This document shows, piece after piece, positions 34,057 to 42,548 of a DNA stretch of 64,000 bases (positions are counted from its first letter, which is position 1; each line of letters starts with the position of its first letter). Made by a program: the position numbers and the translations under genes. The stretch is from assembly GCA_039193195.1 (NCBI GenBank), contig JBCCWS010000011.1, forward strand, positions 1-64,000. The letters run 5' to 3'. The DNA comes from Pseudomonadota bacterium. GTDB taxonomy: Bacteria > Pseudomonadota > Gammaproteobacteria > Steroidobacterales > JBCBZW01. The notes under the pieces were generated by a model. The model worked only from the letters and a program-made list of their open reading frames with translations. It had not been told where the DNA came from and did no database searches.

Positions 34057-34866
34057 GTGAGCGTTCTGCTCGCGATGGCGGCCTTTGTATTCGTCCACAT
34101 TCTGATGGCCAGGCCGGCGGTGAAGGTGCGCTGTGTCGAGGTTGTCGGTCGGCCCGCCTATCTGGTGATCTACAGCGCCGTTTCCGTGGCGTTGCTCAGC
34201 TGGGTAGTGGTGGCACTCTCGCAAGCTCCCCGGACGACCCTATGGGTGACGCCAGCGTGGGCTTACCCGTTCGCGATCGTAACCAGCTTTGGCGCGTTTT
34301 GCTCGATCGGGGTCGGGGCGACCACGCCAGCCCCGTGTTCCGTCAATCTGCGGCCGCAGGAGGGCTACGATCCGGACCGCCCGGGCGTGGTTGGGTGGTT
34401 ACGCCATCCGTTGCTTTGGGGCCTCAGTGCATGGGGCTTCGCCCACGTACCGGCCAACGGGGACTGGCCGAGTCTGGTCCTGTTCCTAGGTGCTGGTGTG
34501 TTCGGCATCTTGGGAGCGGGTGCCGTGGAACGCCGCCGCCGCCGACAGCTGGGGCGCGCAGCGTGGGCACGCTTGAGTCCTGGGCGTGGTCACTTGGATG
34601 GCCGCGCGGTCGCCGGGATTTTGCTCGGGAGCGTGCTGTGGCTCGCGATGCTCTTGTGGGGTCATCAGGCTGCCTTCGCCGTCGACCCCCTGATCACCCT
34701 GAGGGGCGCCCTGAGAGCAGGCTTAGTGCAAATGAGCGGTGAGCTCGCCGAAGCGCAGGCGTGCGGCGAGGGAGCAGTCCCCGTTGCCGAGGGCGTGCAC
34801 TACCTTGCTCCCCACCAGCAGCGGTCGCTTGCCGTCGATGGCATTGTCATCTACGTACAGCGCTGA
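34057..34866 (+). CDS. NnrU family membrane protein with extended C-terminus
   Basis: The protein matches the NnrU family (PF07298), polytopic membrane proteins linked to nitric oxide/denitrification or haem-type reactions in some bacteria. Seen are AFVFVHILMARPAVKVRC and GRPAYLVIYSAVSVALLSWV, then hydrophobic segments at about 70-90, 140-160 and 190-210. The start is GTG 34057, with AGAAGGG upstream. The usual end would be near residue 220. Here the frame runs another 45 or so residues into the convergent DUF4097-like gene (overlap 34723-34866, 144 bp), so the original stop was probably lost. The extension is unlikely to fold. Confidence 0.78.
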   Translation: MSVLLAMAAFVFVHILMARPAVKVRCVEVVGRPAYLVIYSAVSVALLSWVVVALSQAPRTTLWVTPAWAYPFAIVTSFGAFCSIGVGATTPAPCSVNLRPQEGYDPDRPGVVGWLRHPLLWGLSAWGFAHVPANGDWPSLVLFLGAGVFGILGAGAVERRRRRQLGRAAWARLSPGRGHLDGRAVAGILLGSVLWLAMLLWGHQAAFAVDPLITLRGALRAGLVQMSGELAEAQACGEGAVPVAEGVHYLAPHQQRSLAVDGIVIYVQR

Positions 34867-35409
34867 CTCGCCCATGCCTGTCTTTAGGTTGATCTCGTCG
34901 ATGCGGTCGTCTGCCAGATACAGGTCCGCCTCGCCGGCAAACATGCGGATGCTCAGGCATGCATCGACGTCTCTCACTTCGAGTTCACCGGCGCCGAACT
35001 CCACCTCGAGCGTGTCACTACGTGGTACCTCCACGGTGATACGTACGTTGCTGCCCTTGTAGGCATTCATGCCTTCGGGGGTCGCCGCTAGCGTTAGGTA
35101 AGCCCCGTCGCTTTCGCTTGTAAGGGAGGCGCGCCCGGCTCGTTTCGCACAGCGGCCCTTGCTCGACTTGCACTCGATCTGCATCCGAGCGCGCAGCTCG
35201 TCACCATCGGTGCCGACAACCTGCACCTCGCCGACCGGCAGGTCGAGGCGCAGATGTGCGTTGTGGGGCACGGTCAGACTGATCTCGTGGGTTGGGCCGA
35301 TCTGCACCCAGGTGTCAGCCTGTGCCGTGGCGCCTATGGCCAACAGGGTGACTGAGCTACACGCCGCTATCGCGGCTACTGTGGAGGAGAACGGGGCGCG
35401 CTGCGACAT
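34723..35409 (-). CDS. Exported DUF4097-like (adhesin-type) beta-strand protein
   Basis: From ATG 35409 (GAGG about ten bases upstream) the protein is 228 aa. A signal peptide STVAAIAACSSVTLLAIGATAQA is followed by a right-handed beta-solenoid-like pattern: LRLDLPVGEVQVVGTDGDEL, VEVPRSDTLEVEFGAGELEV and INLKTGMGESALYVDD. This matches DUF4097/putative-adhesin proteins (PF13349 type), whose role is unknown, often envelope stress-related. The C-terminal 48 codons overlap the NnrU extension on the other strand; this gene has the better ending. It is monocistronic. Confidence 0.75.
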   Translation of the reverse strand: MSQRAPFSSTVAAIAACSSVTLLAIGATAQADTWVQIGPTHEISLTVPHNAHLRLDLPVGEVQVVGTDGDELRARMQIECKSSKGRCAKRAGRASLTSESDGAYLTLAATPEGMNAYKGSNVRITVEVPRSDTLEVEFGAGELEVRDVDACLSIRMFAGEADLYLADDRIDEINLKTGMGESALYVDDNAIDGKRPLLVGSKVVHALGNGDCSLAARLRFGELTAHLH

Positions 35410-35613
35410 GCGTCGTGACCTCAAAACCGGGTGACTCAAACCCCTTAGATGCGGCGACCACGGCTTTGGTTGTTGTGGCCGGAGAAATCAACATATATCA
35501 GCACTTTGAGTGCCTTGCGGTCGTGGGGAGTCGCACGAGTGCCAAGTGCCCGGGGAGAGCGAAGGCGCTAGCGCCAGCGCGCCAGCACCCTCCGCTTTCG
35601 ACGAGCTATCGAG

Positions 35614-36342
35614 TCAGCTCTCCTCAAGCGCGCGGTAAGCCATCGCGGCGACCGCCGCACCGCCGATCGGGGCCAGCCAGAACAGCCACAGCTGCAGCAG
35701 TGCCTTTCCATGACCGGACAAGGCGAGTATCACCGCAGGCCCTGTGCTTCGCGCCGGGTTCACCGAGGTATTGGTGATGGGAATCGAGATTAGGTGGATC
35801 AGGGTGAGCGCTAGGCCTATCGCCAGGCCCGCGTTCATCGCTACGCCGCGCTTGTCCGTGGCGCCGAGAATGATGAACAGGAAAATGCCGGTCATCAGTA
35901 ACTCGGTGACTAGGGCCGCCGTCATGCCGTAACCCTGAGGTGATAAGCTATCGTAACCGTTCACTGCTAGGCTGGAGGCACCGAGCTGCAACGTTGGTTG
36001 GTCGGGGCGGTGGGCGCCCATGTCGCCAGCGATCCAGAGCAGAGCTGCAGCGGCAGCTATCGCGCCGATCGTCTGTGCGATGATGTAAGCTGGTACCTCT
36101 GCTGCCTTGAAGCGCCCCGCGACGGCCAGTCCCACGGACACGGCGGGGTTGAGGTGGCAGCCGGAGATATGGCCGATGGCGTATGCCATGGTGAGAACCG
36201 TGAGTCCAAAAGCTAGTGAAACCCCTAGGTACCCGATACCTGCGGCGGGGACGCCAGCGGCGAATACCGCCGCACCACAGCCACCGAGTACCAACCAGAA
36301 GGTGCCGATAGACTCGGCGACGCTGCGCTGGATCAGATTCAT
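35614..36342 (-). CDS. aqpZ: Aquaporin Z
   Basis: This 242-aa protein has the aquaporin fold with two NPA boxes, HLNPAVS (about residues 63-69) and SVNPARS (about 193-199), six membrane helices and the opening [20 protein letters not shown] typical of AqpZ. After the second NPA, the Arg of NPARS and the His in [12 protein letters not shown] form the water-selective filter. Length fits AqpZ (231-245 aa), and there is no glycerol-facilitator Asp after NPA. A strong AAGGAG site lies before the ATG. It lies alone between the DUF4097-like gene and the CBM9-like serine hydrolase. Confidence 0.96.
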   Translation of the reverse strand: MNLIQRSVAESIGTFWLVLGGCGAAVFAAGVPAAGIGYLGVSLAFGLTVLTMAYAIGHISGCHLNPAVSVGLAVAGRFKAAEVPAYIIAQTIGAIAAAAALLWIAGDMGAHRPDQPTLQLGASSLAVNGYDSLSPQGYGMTAALVTELLMTGIFLFIILGATDKRGVAMNAGLAIGLALTLIHLISIPITNTSVNPARSTGPAVILALSGHGKALLQLWLFWLAPIGGAAVAAMAYRALEES

Positions 36343-36424
36343 CGATCACTCCTTGAAGGAAACCGACGCTGAAGCTAGCGCGGTTCCCCGCTCAAGGATG
36401 TGAACAATGATCCCGGGCCTTACC

Positions 36425-38482
36425 TCAACCGCTCCCCTCGCCGACGATGAGGAACTTGCGAAGGCCCTGCACTAGCTTTGCCCCCGTATCGGCGTTGGTG
36501 AAGACGATGAAGCCCACGTCGTGCTCATCGTACACCTCGAACAGGCACACGAAGTCTCCGTTGTTGCCGCCGTGCCCGTAGGTCAGTCCGTAGGGCGACT
36601 CCATGAGGTGAAAGCCAAGGCCGTACTGCGCGGGCCATGGGGGATCGTCCTCAGGCTCCTGTGGAATGGCAACCTGTGGTTCGAACATGCTCGCATAGCC
36701 TTGGGCCGAGAGCCCCTGTCGTGCCATCAGGGCGAGCATGAAGTTGGCGAACTCACCCGCATGGGTGTACATGCTGTGCGCCACGCCGATCTGCGCAGGC
36801 AGGTCTTGTACCGACGTGAACCCAGAGAAGTGCCCTCGAGAGGCGACCTTGCGCAGGTCGTCGGTGGCTGAAAACACCGTGTGTGCGGCGAACCCCATCG
36901 GCACCTGCACCTCATCGTAGACGACCTGGGCCAGGGGCTTACCGCCCAGCTTTGCGACTACCCGGCCAAGGTACTCAAAGCCCTCTCCGGAGTAGCCGTA
37001 GCGAGTGCCTGGGTGGAAGTTGATGTGCATGCGTCCGTCGACGGTGCTCCAGCGCCAGTTGGGAAAGCCCGTCTGATGAGAGAGCACGTGCCGCGCGGTA
37101 ATCTTGCGGTGACGCGGGTCGTCGGCGATCTCCTCGAAGGGCAAGTACTCGTGCAAGGGGCGATCGAGGTCAATATCGCCACGTTCGGCCATGCGGTTGA
37201 CGGCGAAGGCGAAGACGATCTTAGTGATCGAGGCGGCTTCGAAGAGGGTAGCGTCTGTCACCGAGTCGCCCGTGTAGGCATTGGCGAGACCGAGGGTGCG
37301 CTGGTAGGCGACCGCGCCATCCTTTACCAAAGCCACGGAAACACCGGGCACACTGTAGTAATTCATAAGTTCAGCGAGCGCCGCATCCACCTTGCCGCTG
37401 TGTAAGCTGGCATCGAAATCGAACAGCACCCCTTGGGGCTCGAAGATCGCCGGAGCTTCGGCTGCCGCCGCGTGTAGCGTTGGCGCGATCGTGCGTTGGG
37501 CGGCACTGACCGTCGCCGTTACCGGAACGCTATCGCCCACTACCGCATGGGCGCCCCAGGGGTCGCCCACAGCGTTATCGGCGATGCTCATCCGATAGGA
37601 TCCGCGGGGTACGAGTAGCTCGTAGTGACCGGCGTCATCGAGCGCCGCATGCAGCGCTCGCGTGGGATCTTGTGCCGGTGTTATCCGCACGCGGGTTGGG
37701 CGCGCAACCCGCGTGTCCTCCTCGCCCATGGCCGTTGGGGGCTGCCAATCGACCTTGCCCTCGAGGGTGCCGAGCGGTGCCAGCGTGTCGATTAGCAGCA
37801 AATCTCCGAGGCGCCCACCGGATTGGCTCTTGCCGAAACCGGGGCCCCAGGAGTAGAGCTTCGCGGGGTCTGCCTGGCCCGGCGTGTCGTCGTCGCTCAG
37901 CAGGAAGTCGAGGCCGAAGCTGAGTCCCGGTGCCAGCGGGCTAGTTGTGACGATACGCCACTCGTATAGCGTGCGGCGGTCGTCGCCGCGTGTCGTGGCC
38001 AGGGAGACTTGCTCCCAGCTGGCCTGCCGGACCGCCGGGTCCCAACTGTTCTCGTCGCTCAGTAGCCGTCGATGTTCGCCGGTTACTGAGTAGAGGATGG
38101 GGCCGGACCCGCGCGTCTCGTGACGCTCATCGAGGTAGAGGATGACGCCGTCCTGGGCTGACCAATCCGCCTGCGCTGAGTCTGCCACGCTGTGCACGTC
38201 ATCCAGTACTTCAAGGGCCACGTAGAGGGAGCGTGTGGCGGCATCGTAGGTGGTGCGGAACATGGCATCGAAGTCCGCGTTGCCAGCGCGGCGGGCGCCA
38301 TCGCCGTCGAAGGCGATCGCGTAGCGCGGCAGGTGGTCGGGCCAGTCGCTGAGGTCGCCGTCCACATGCGGCGCGTTGGTGGACGGCAGGGCGTGGGCGA
38401 GTTGGCCGTTGTCCGCTTGGCTGGTCGTGGCCGTAAGGGCGAGGACGATCGAGGCGAACAGGACGGTGACGCAGCGACACAT
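36425..38482 (-). CDS. Multi-domain exported serine hydrolase with CBM9-like N-terminus
   Basis: From ATG 38482 (CGGAG seven bases upstream) this 685-aa protein has a signal peptide CVTVLFASIVLALTATTSQA. A CBM9/DOMON-like sugar-binding region follows at about 30-225 (HVDGDLSDWPDHLPR, YVALEVLDDVHS, VILYLDERHETRG). Next comes a carboxypeptidase-regulatory/Ig-like segment at about 225-340 (LEGKVDWQPP and YELLVPRGSYRMSI), and finally a beta-lactamase-like hydrolase. That last domain has SITK (FEAASITKIVFAF), YSG in TRYGYSGEGFEYLG and the late GHGGNNG box. LSHQTGFPNWRW is a family landmark. The carbohydrate-binding part suggests action on glycan esters or peptidoglycan at the envelope. It is transcribed alone. 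Confidence 0.88.
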   Translation of the reverse strand: MCRCVTVLFASIVLALTATTSQADNGQLAHALPSTNAPHVDGDLSDWPDHLPRYAIAFDGDGARRAGNADFDAMFRTTYDAATRSLYVALEVLDDVHSVADSAQADWSAQDGVILYLDERHETRGSGPILYSVTGEHRRLLSDENSWDPAVRQASWEQVSLATTRGDDRRTLYEWRIVTTSPLAPGLSFGLDFLLSDDDTPGQADPAKLYSWGPGFGKSQSGGRLGDLLLIDTLAPLGTLEGKVDWQPPTAMGEEDTRVARPTRVRITPAQDPTRALHAALDDAGHYELLVPRGSYRMSIADNAVGDPWGAHAVVGDSVPVTATVSAAQRTIAPTLHAAAAEAPAIFEPQGVLFDFDASLHSGKVDAALAELMNYYSVPGVSVALVKDGAVAYQRTLGLANAYTGDSVTDATLFEAASITKIVFAFAVNRMAERGDIDLDRPLHEYLPFEEIADDPRHRKITARHVLSHQTGFPNWRWSTVDGRMHINFHPGTRYGYSGEGFEYLGRVVAKLGGKPLAQVVYDEVQVPMGFAAHTVFSATDDLRKVASRGHFSGFTSVQDLPAQIGVAHSMYTHAGEFANFMLALMARQGLSAQGYASMFEPQVAIPQEPEDDPPWPAQYGLGFHLMESPYGLTYGHGGNNGDFVCLFEVYDEHDVGFIVFTNADTGAKLVQGLRKFLIVGEGSG

Positions 38483-38565
38483 GGGCAAGCTCCGGGGGTA
38501 TGGGAAGACGACTTCCCTGGGATGTCACCCGGGCGGAGTTCGTTTGTTTGGGCCTTGCGTCGACC

Positions 38566-39384
38566 TCAGGCGGTCACCTCGATCTTGGCAGCGCAGCTGT
38601 TGTGTTGCGCCAGGGCGGCGAGGACTTCGGCCCACACCCTTGGGTTGAAGATCAGGCCGAGGTGGGCGCTTGCGATCTGCACGTGTCGCACGTTGGGGCT
38701 GTGCCCATCGAGGCTGGCCTGCCACTGCACAATGCCGTCGCTGCGGCTGTAGATGGCGGTGATGGGTTGCTGGATCGGCTGTCGCTCACGCCGCTCGACC
38801 ACCGCTTCGATCCAGTCGAGGTCCATGCCGCGGCGGGTAAAGAAGGATGCCGCCATGGTGTACTTGGGGCCACCGACGGTAGGCGCTCCCAGGGTGATTA
38901 CTTGCTCAACGATCTGGGGAAGGTCGCGGGCGGCCTCGCGGGCGATGTAGCCGCCTAGGCTCCAGCCGACGAGTGTCAAGGGGCGGCCGTGCGTCGCGTG
39001 CTGCTCGCGCAAGGTCTCGATGAAGCGTTCGCAGAGGTAAGGGACGCCTCCTTCGCCGCGATAGGGTTCGCGAGGTTCGATCGGCCAGGCGTTGGAGATG
39101 TCTTCGAGCGCGTGGCGCATGTCGACGCCTGCCAAGTTACGACCCAAGCCCCAGCCGATGGCGTCGTATCCATGGCGGTGCAGGTAGTGGCGCAGCGGTG
39201 CAAGGAAGCGATCGTCCGCGCCGAAGCCGGGTACGGCGACAACTGTCCGCTGCCGCGGCTGCCGCGGTCGTAGCTGCGCCGCGGCCAGGGGCGCGAGCAT
39301 GGTCAGTAGATCCAGTGCCGTGCGGCTCTCACCGATCAAGCCGAGTCGACCCGGTGGGCTCAGGTGGGGGGAAGCTGTGCTCAT
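38566..39384 (-). CDS. Lipase/esterase-like alpha/beta hydrolase
   Basis: This 272-aa protein has the alpha/beta-hydrolase fold: TVVAVPGFGADDRFLAPLR before the nucleophile, the elbow GWSLGG in PLTLVGWSLGGYIARE, an acid likely in YSRSDGIVQW, and His in ASAHLGLIFNP. The last fits the S-D-H triad of bacterial lipase/esterase and thioesterase-like enzymes. There is no signal peptide, so it is probably cytoplasmic. GAGAG lies three bases before ATG 39384. It precedes no obvious partner; the AEC transporter gene upstream on the same strand is separated by 99 bp. Confidence 0.88.
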   Translation of the reverse strand: MSTASPHLSPPGRLGLIGESRTALDLLTMLAPLAAAQLRPRQPRQRTVVAVPGFGADDRFLAPLRHYLHRHGYDAIGWGLGRNLAGVDMRHALEDISNAWPIEPREPYRGEGGVPYLCERFIETLREQHATHGRPLTLVGWSLGGYIAREAARDLPQIVEQVITLGAPTVGGPKYTMAASFFTRRGMDLDWIEAVVERRERQPIQQPITAIYSRSDGIVQWQASLDGHSPNVRHVQIASAHLGLIFNPRVWAEVLAALAQHNSCAAKIEVTA

Positions 39385-39483
39385 CTACTCTCTGGAGTGA
39401 TCGCTGGTGCAAGCATAGGTTCGCCGCGCCGGCCGACGCGGATCTGCACCCGCGGCATCCTCTTCGCTGCGGGCGCGGCCTGT

Positions 39484-40422
39484 CTAGACACCGGCCAGGT
39501 GGAGCACGAGTGGGATGGAGACAGCCGACAGCGCAACGCCTGCCGCTATCGCGCCCGTCACCGCCGCTACGCCCGTATCGAACTTCACGGAAAAGAAGTA
39601 GGCGTTCATTCCTGTGGGTAGGGCTGCGAACAGCGCGACGAGACCTGTTTCGCGCGCTGGGAGGGCGAACACGAACATGGCGAGAGCCCACGCCGTGAGG
39701 GGAAACACCAACATCTTCAGAACGATCAGGGCGCCGATGGCGGTGAGGTTGCCGCGCATCGGGTAGGCCGCCACCGCCAGTCCCAGGGCGAACAATCCCG
39801 TTGGGATGGCCGCATCGCCAGCCAAGGCGATCAGCCGCTCGCCAGTGGCGGGCATGGTCAGGTCGAGGGCGTTCCAGGCGGCTCCGAACATCAGCGCCAG
39901 CACGATCGGGTTCTTCAACAAGCTGAGGACGACGCTCGCGGCGACCGCGCCAGGGGAAACGTCTTGCCTGCGCAGGGCGAACTCCGCCCACAAGGTACAG
40001 AAGAACCAGTGATTAGCCGAGTGGATAGCGATGATGAGAGCGGCGATCACAAGGCCCTCATCGCCGAAGGCCAGGTAGGCGATCGACAGGCCGATCATCC
40101 CTAAGTTGCCAAAGGTTGCAGCGAAGGCTGTCCCCGCCCCGCCCGCAGCGCCTAGACCGGGGATACGTCGCACCGCGATCGCCACGATCGCCCAGATGAT
40201 GGCGACAGCGGAGTAGTAGACACCCCACACGCGAAGGGTGGAGCCCGCGTCCAGGTTGACCGTTTGCATCGTGCGAAAGAGCAGCGGCGGCACGCAAAAA
40301 TAGAGGACGAAGTCGCTCAGGCCCTTGGCGCCTTCGGCGCCGATGAGCTTCGCCTTGGCCGCGAGGAAGCCAGCGAAGATAAGCACGAAGACCGGCAGGA
40401 TGACGGTCAGCAGGTCAGACAT
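39484..40422 (-). CDS. AEC family transporter (auxin efflux carrier-like)
   Basis: From ATG 40422 the protein has 312 aa and about ten hydrophobic segments, starting SDLLTVILPVFVLIFAGFLAA. FAATFGNLGMIGLSIAYLAFGDEGL contains the family's broken-helix motif, and VALFAALPTGMNAYFFSVKF near the end is a hallmark of the AEC family (PF03547), which includes malonate (MdcF) and other organic-acid carriers. The substrate cannot be predicted. AGGT precedes the start by five bases. Confidence 0.9.
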   Translation of the reverse strand: MSDLLTVILPVFVLIFAGFLAAKAKLIGAEGAKGLSDFVLYFCVPPLLFRTMQTVNLDAGSTLRVWGVYYSAVAIIWAIVAIAVRRIPGLGAAGGAGTAFAATFGNLGMIGLSIAYLAFGDEGLVIAALIIAIHSANHWFFCTLWAEFALRRQDVSPGAVAASVVLSLLKNPIVLALMFGAAWNALDLTMPATGERLIALAGDAAIPTGLFALGLAVAAYPMRGNLTAIGALIVLKMLVFPLTAWALAMFVFALPARETGLVALFAALPTGMNAYFFSVKFDTGVAAVTGAIAAGVALSAVSIPLVLHLAGV

Positions 40423-40522
40423 GGGGGTACCTGACGGCGATTGGCGCAATACGCAGCCGATGGGCCGCGCGGCACCTTAGCATGGGCGAACGGTCTGCCG
40501 TCGCCCGTGGCACACTGCCACG

Positions 40523-41071
40523 ATGGAAGATGAGACCGTCGAATGCGCTACGCGCCGTTGGCTGGAGCGCTTTGTGGTAGGGATGGGCCTGTGCCCCTTC
40601 GCGGCGTCTCCCTTGGCGCAGGATCGCGTGCGCTTTGTGGTGAGCGCGGCGAGCGAGGAGGGGGCTCTGCTTGTGGCCTTGCAGGAGGAGATTGCGTTTC
40701 TCGATCGGCAGCCGGCGATCGACACCACGCTGCTGATCCATCCGGCTGTCCTGCAGGATTTCCTGGCCTACAACGACTTCCTCGACTTGGCGGACGCCCT
40801 GCTAGTCGATTGCGATCGCGACGGTGTGTACCAGGTGGCGAGCTTCCACCCCTCCTACCAGTTTGCGGGCACCGCGCCCGACGCGGCCGAAAACTACACC
40901 AACCGTTCGCCCTACCCGATGCTCCACCTGTTGCGCGAGGAGAGCGTGGGGAGGGCCGTCGCCTCCGGCATCGACACCAACGACGTACCCGTGCGTAACA
41001 TTCAGCAAATGAATAAATTAGGTGAGAAGGAGTTAGCGCGACTGCTAGACGCTTGCCGCAGCGGGCCCTAG
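40523..41071 (+). CDS. DUF1415 family protein
   Basis: This 182-aa protein matches DUF1415: LERFVVGMGLCPFAASPL at the start and YQVASFHPSYQFAGTAP with YTNRSPYPMLHLLREESVG in the second half, all conserved in proteobacterial members. The role is unknown. No signal peptide or membrane segment is seen. It is transcribed rightward, and its TAG stop is directly followed by the CTAG of the 173-bp repeat, which separates it from the convergent DUF1295 gene. The ribosome site is weak. Confidence 0.92.
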   Translation: MEDETVECATRRWLERFVVGMGLCPFAASPLAQDRVRFVVSAASEEGALLVALQEEIAFLDRQPAIDTTLLIHPAVLQDFLAYNDFLDLADALLVDCDRDGVYQVASFHPSYQFAGTAPDAAENYTNRSPYPMLHLLREESVGRAVASGIDTNDVPVRNIQQMNKLGEKELARLLDACRSGP

Positions 41072-41244
41072 CTAGTGGGCCACTTGGTAAACAAGGTGCT
41101 ACTCGCCCTTCGGGTTTGCCAGGGGCAGCGTCCGCGGCGTTGCATCGCTTGCCAATGGCCGATGCCATCGGCTGCGCGACGCGCCTTGCTGACGCTGCCC
41201 CTACGCAGACTGAGCGTTACCTTATTTGCCAAGCGGCCCACTAG
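41072..41244. repeat. 173-bp inverted-repeat element, copy B (putative MITE)
   Basis: This copy begins CTAGTGGGCCACTTGGTAAA and ends TTTGCCAAGCGGCCCACTAG, so the ends form a better inverted repeat than in copy A. It shares with copy A the core GGTGCTACTCGCCCTTCGGG and the tail GACGCTGCCCCTACGCAGAC. Inner dyads include AGGGGCAGCGTC with GACGCTGCCCCT, and CCGATG with CATCGG. It fills the whole gap between two convergent genes and supplies the TAG stop of the DUF1295 gene (41241-41243). It may act as a bidirectional terminator as well as a mobile relic. Confidence 0.82.
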
Positions 41245-42140
41245 GCGCTGCGCGAGGGAGGTTTGAGCACCAGCACGGGCGTTGCCGCCTTGTACTTCTC
41301 GTAGTCGCCTTGCCCGCCCCAACGCGCGTCCGCCCGCTCCTCGAGCATCGGGATACCGCTCACTTTGATGAGCAGGAATGCGACGAATACCGGTGAGATC
41401 AATGTGGCGTACTGCCAGCCTTGGAGCACCGGCAGGGCGATGATCGCCATGCCCACCCAGATGACGATCTCCCCGAAGTAGTTCGGATGTCGCGACCAGG
41501 CCCACAGCCCCGTGTCGATGAACTTGCCGTGGTTGGCCGGATCGGCCTTGAAGCGAGACTTCTGCGCGTCAGCCAGCGCTTCGACGGCAAAGCCTGCTGC
41601 CCAGACGGCGATCCCGATCGCACCGATCACGCCGAGGGGTTGCCGCTCGCCCCCGGTGATGACTGCGAGGGCGGCCGCGGCAGTCAGCAGCACCCAAAGG
41701 CCCTGTAGGGTCCAGGCCATGAGAAAGGTGATGGGGTTGGTCTTCATCTCATCGAAGCGTCCGTCTTTGCCGTCCTTCATGATGCGCATGAACAGAAAGG
41801 ACGCCAGCCGGGTGGCCCAGAGGATCACGCCCGCGGCAACCAGCTGTCCACGCAGGTCCAAATCACTGGACAAAAGGACCGCTACGGAAGTCACGCTTAG
41901 GTAGGTGATGCCGCCGGTGAGGTCGTAGATCCGTTCGCTGCGAGCAATTGCCGAGGGGATGAACGCCACCCAGTTGATGGCGAAGGCGAGGCCGGCACAG
42001 AGGGCGAAGATGGGCCAACCGCCAGCGGTGGTCTCGCCACCGTCACTCCCGGCGAATGCGATCGCTGCGCCGACAGCCGTGGCGATCACGGTGGCGATCA
42101 GCGACTTGGGATTGGAGTTTTCGGACTCTGACTCGGCCAC
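41241..42140 (-). CDS. DUF1295 family membrane protein (steroid-reductase-like)
   Basis: This 299-aa protein has about seven hydrophobic segments and the DUF1295 (PF06966) hallmark near the C-terminus: KFIDTGLWAWSRHPNYFGEI. This is the NAD(P)H/isoprenylcysteine-methyltransferase-like region shared with steroid 5-alpha reductases. The start is GTG 42140 with AAGGAG eight bases upstream. After the family signature it ends in KVSGIPMLEERADARWG and a tail KAATPVLVLKPPSRSA, whose stop is given by the repeat element. Its function is unknown; a membrane reductase or methyltransferase is plausible. Confidence 0.9.
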   Translation of the reverse strand: MAESESENSNPKSLIATVIATAVGAAIAFAGSDGGETTAGGWPIFALCAGLAFAINWVAFIPSAIARSERIYDLTGGITYLSVTSVAVLLSSDLDLRGQLVAAGVILWATRLASFLFMRIMKDGKDGRFDEMKTNPITFLMAWTLQGLWVLLTAAAALAVITGGERQPLGVIGAIGIAVWAAGFAVEALADAQKSRFKADPANHGKFIDTGLWAWSRHPNYFGEIVIWVGMAIIALPVLQGWQYATLISPVFVAFLLIKVSGIPMLEERADARWGGQGDYEKYKAATPVLVLKPPSRSA

Positions 42141-42548
42141 CTGAGGGCTCCTTTGCCTGCAGCGCCAATGGGATACAGGGGGCCTAGGCTACCCCACTGG
42201 CAGCGTTCGTCCGCCTCCCGTGCCCGGATGCGCCGTCGCGGGGACGCGCGCCCGATGCCCAACCTTGATGCACTGCACCGGCGTGGCGCACGACTTTAGC
42301 GCGCCGCTCACCTGATCGGCGCTGCGGCAAGTCGGGAGCACCTCAAGAGTCGCCGCGTGCCGGTCCATACTCACGACTTGGCGGTTGCGGCGGCCGTCAG
42401 CGCGGGCAGCAAACGTTTGCAGGGCAACGCCTGGCGTTAGCGAACAACTGGGTAAGGTGATGGCGCGTGCCCGGTAACGGCGTAAGAGTTGTGAGCTGGC
42501 GCACAAAATGCATGGCTGTCTTGTCACGGGTCGTCTTGTGGAGCCCCC
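42141..42548. other. Divergent intergenic region, no supported gene
   Basis: The region separates the DUF1295 gene (leftward) from the amine oxidase gene (rightward). Open frames on the minus strand lack domains and good starts. It should contain both promoters; no clear operator or riboswitch was seen. Confidence 0.4.
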
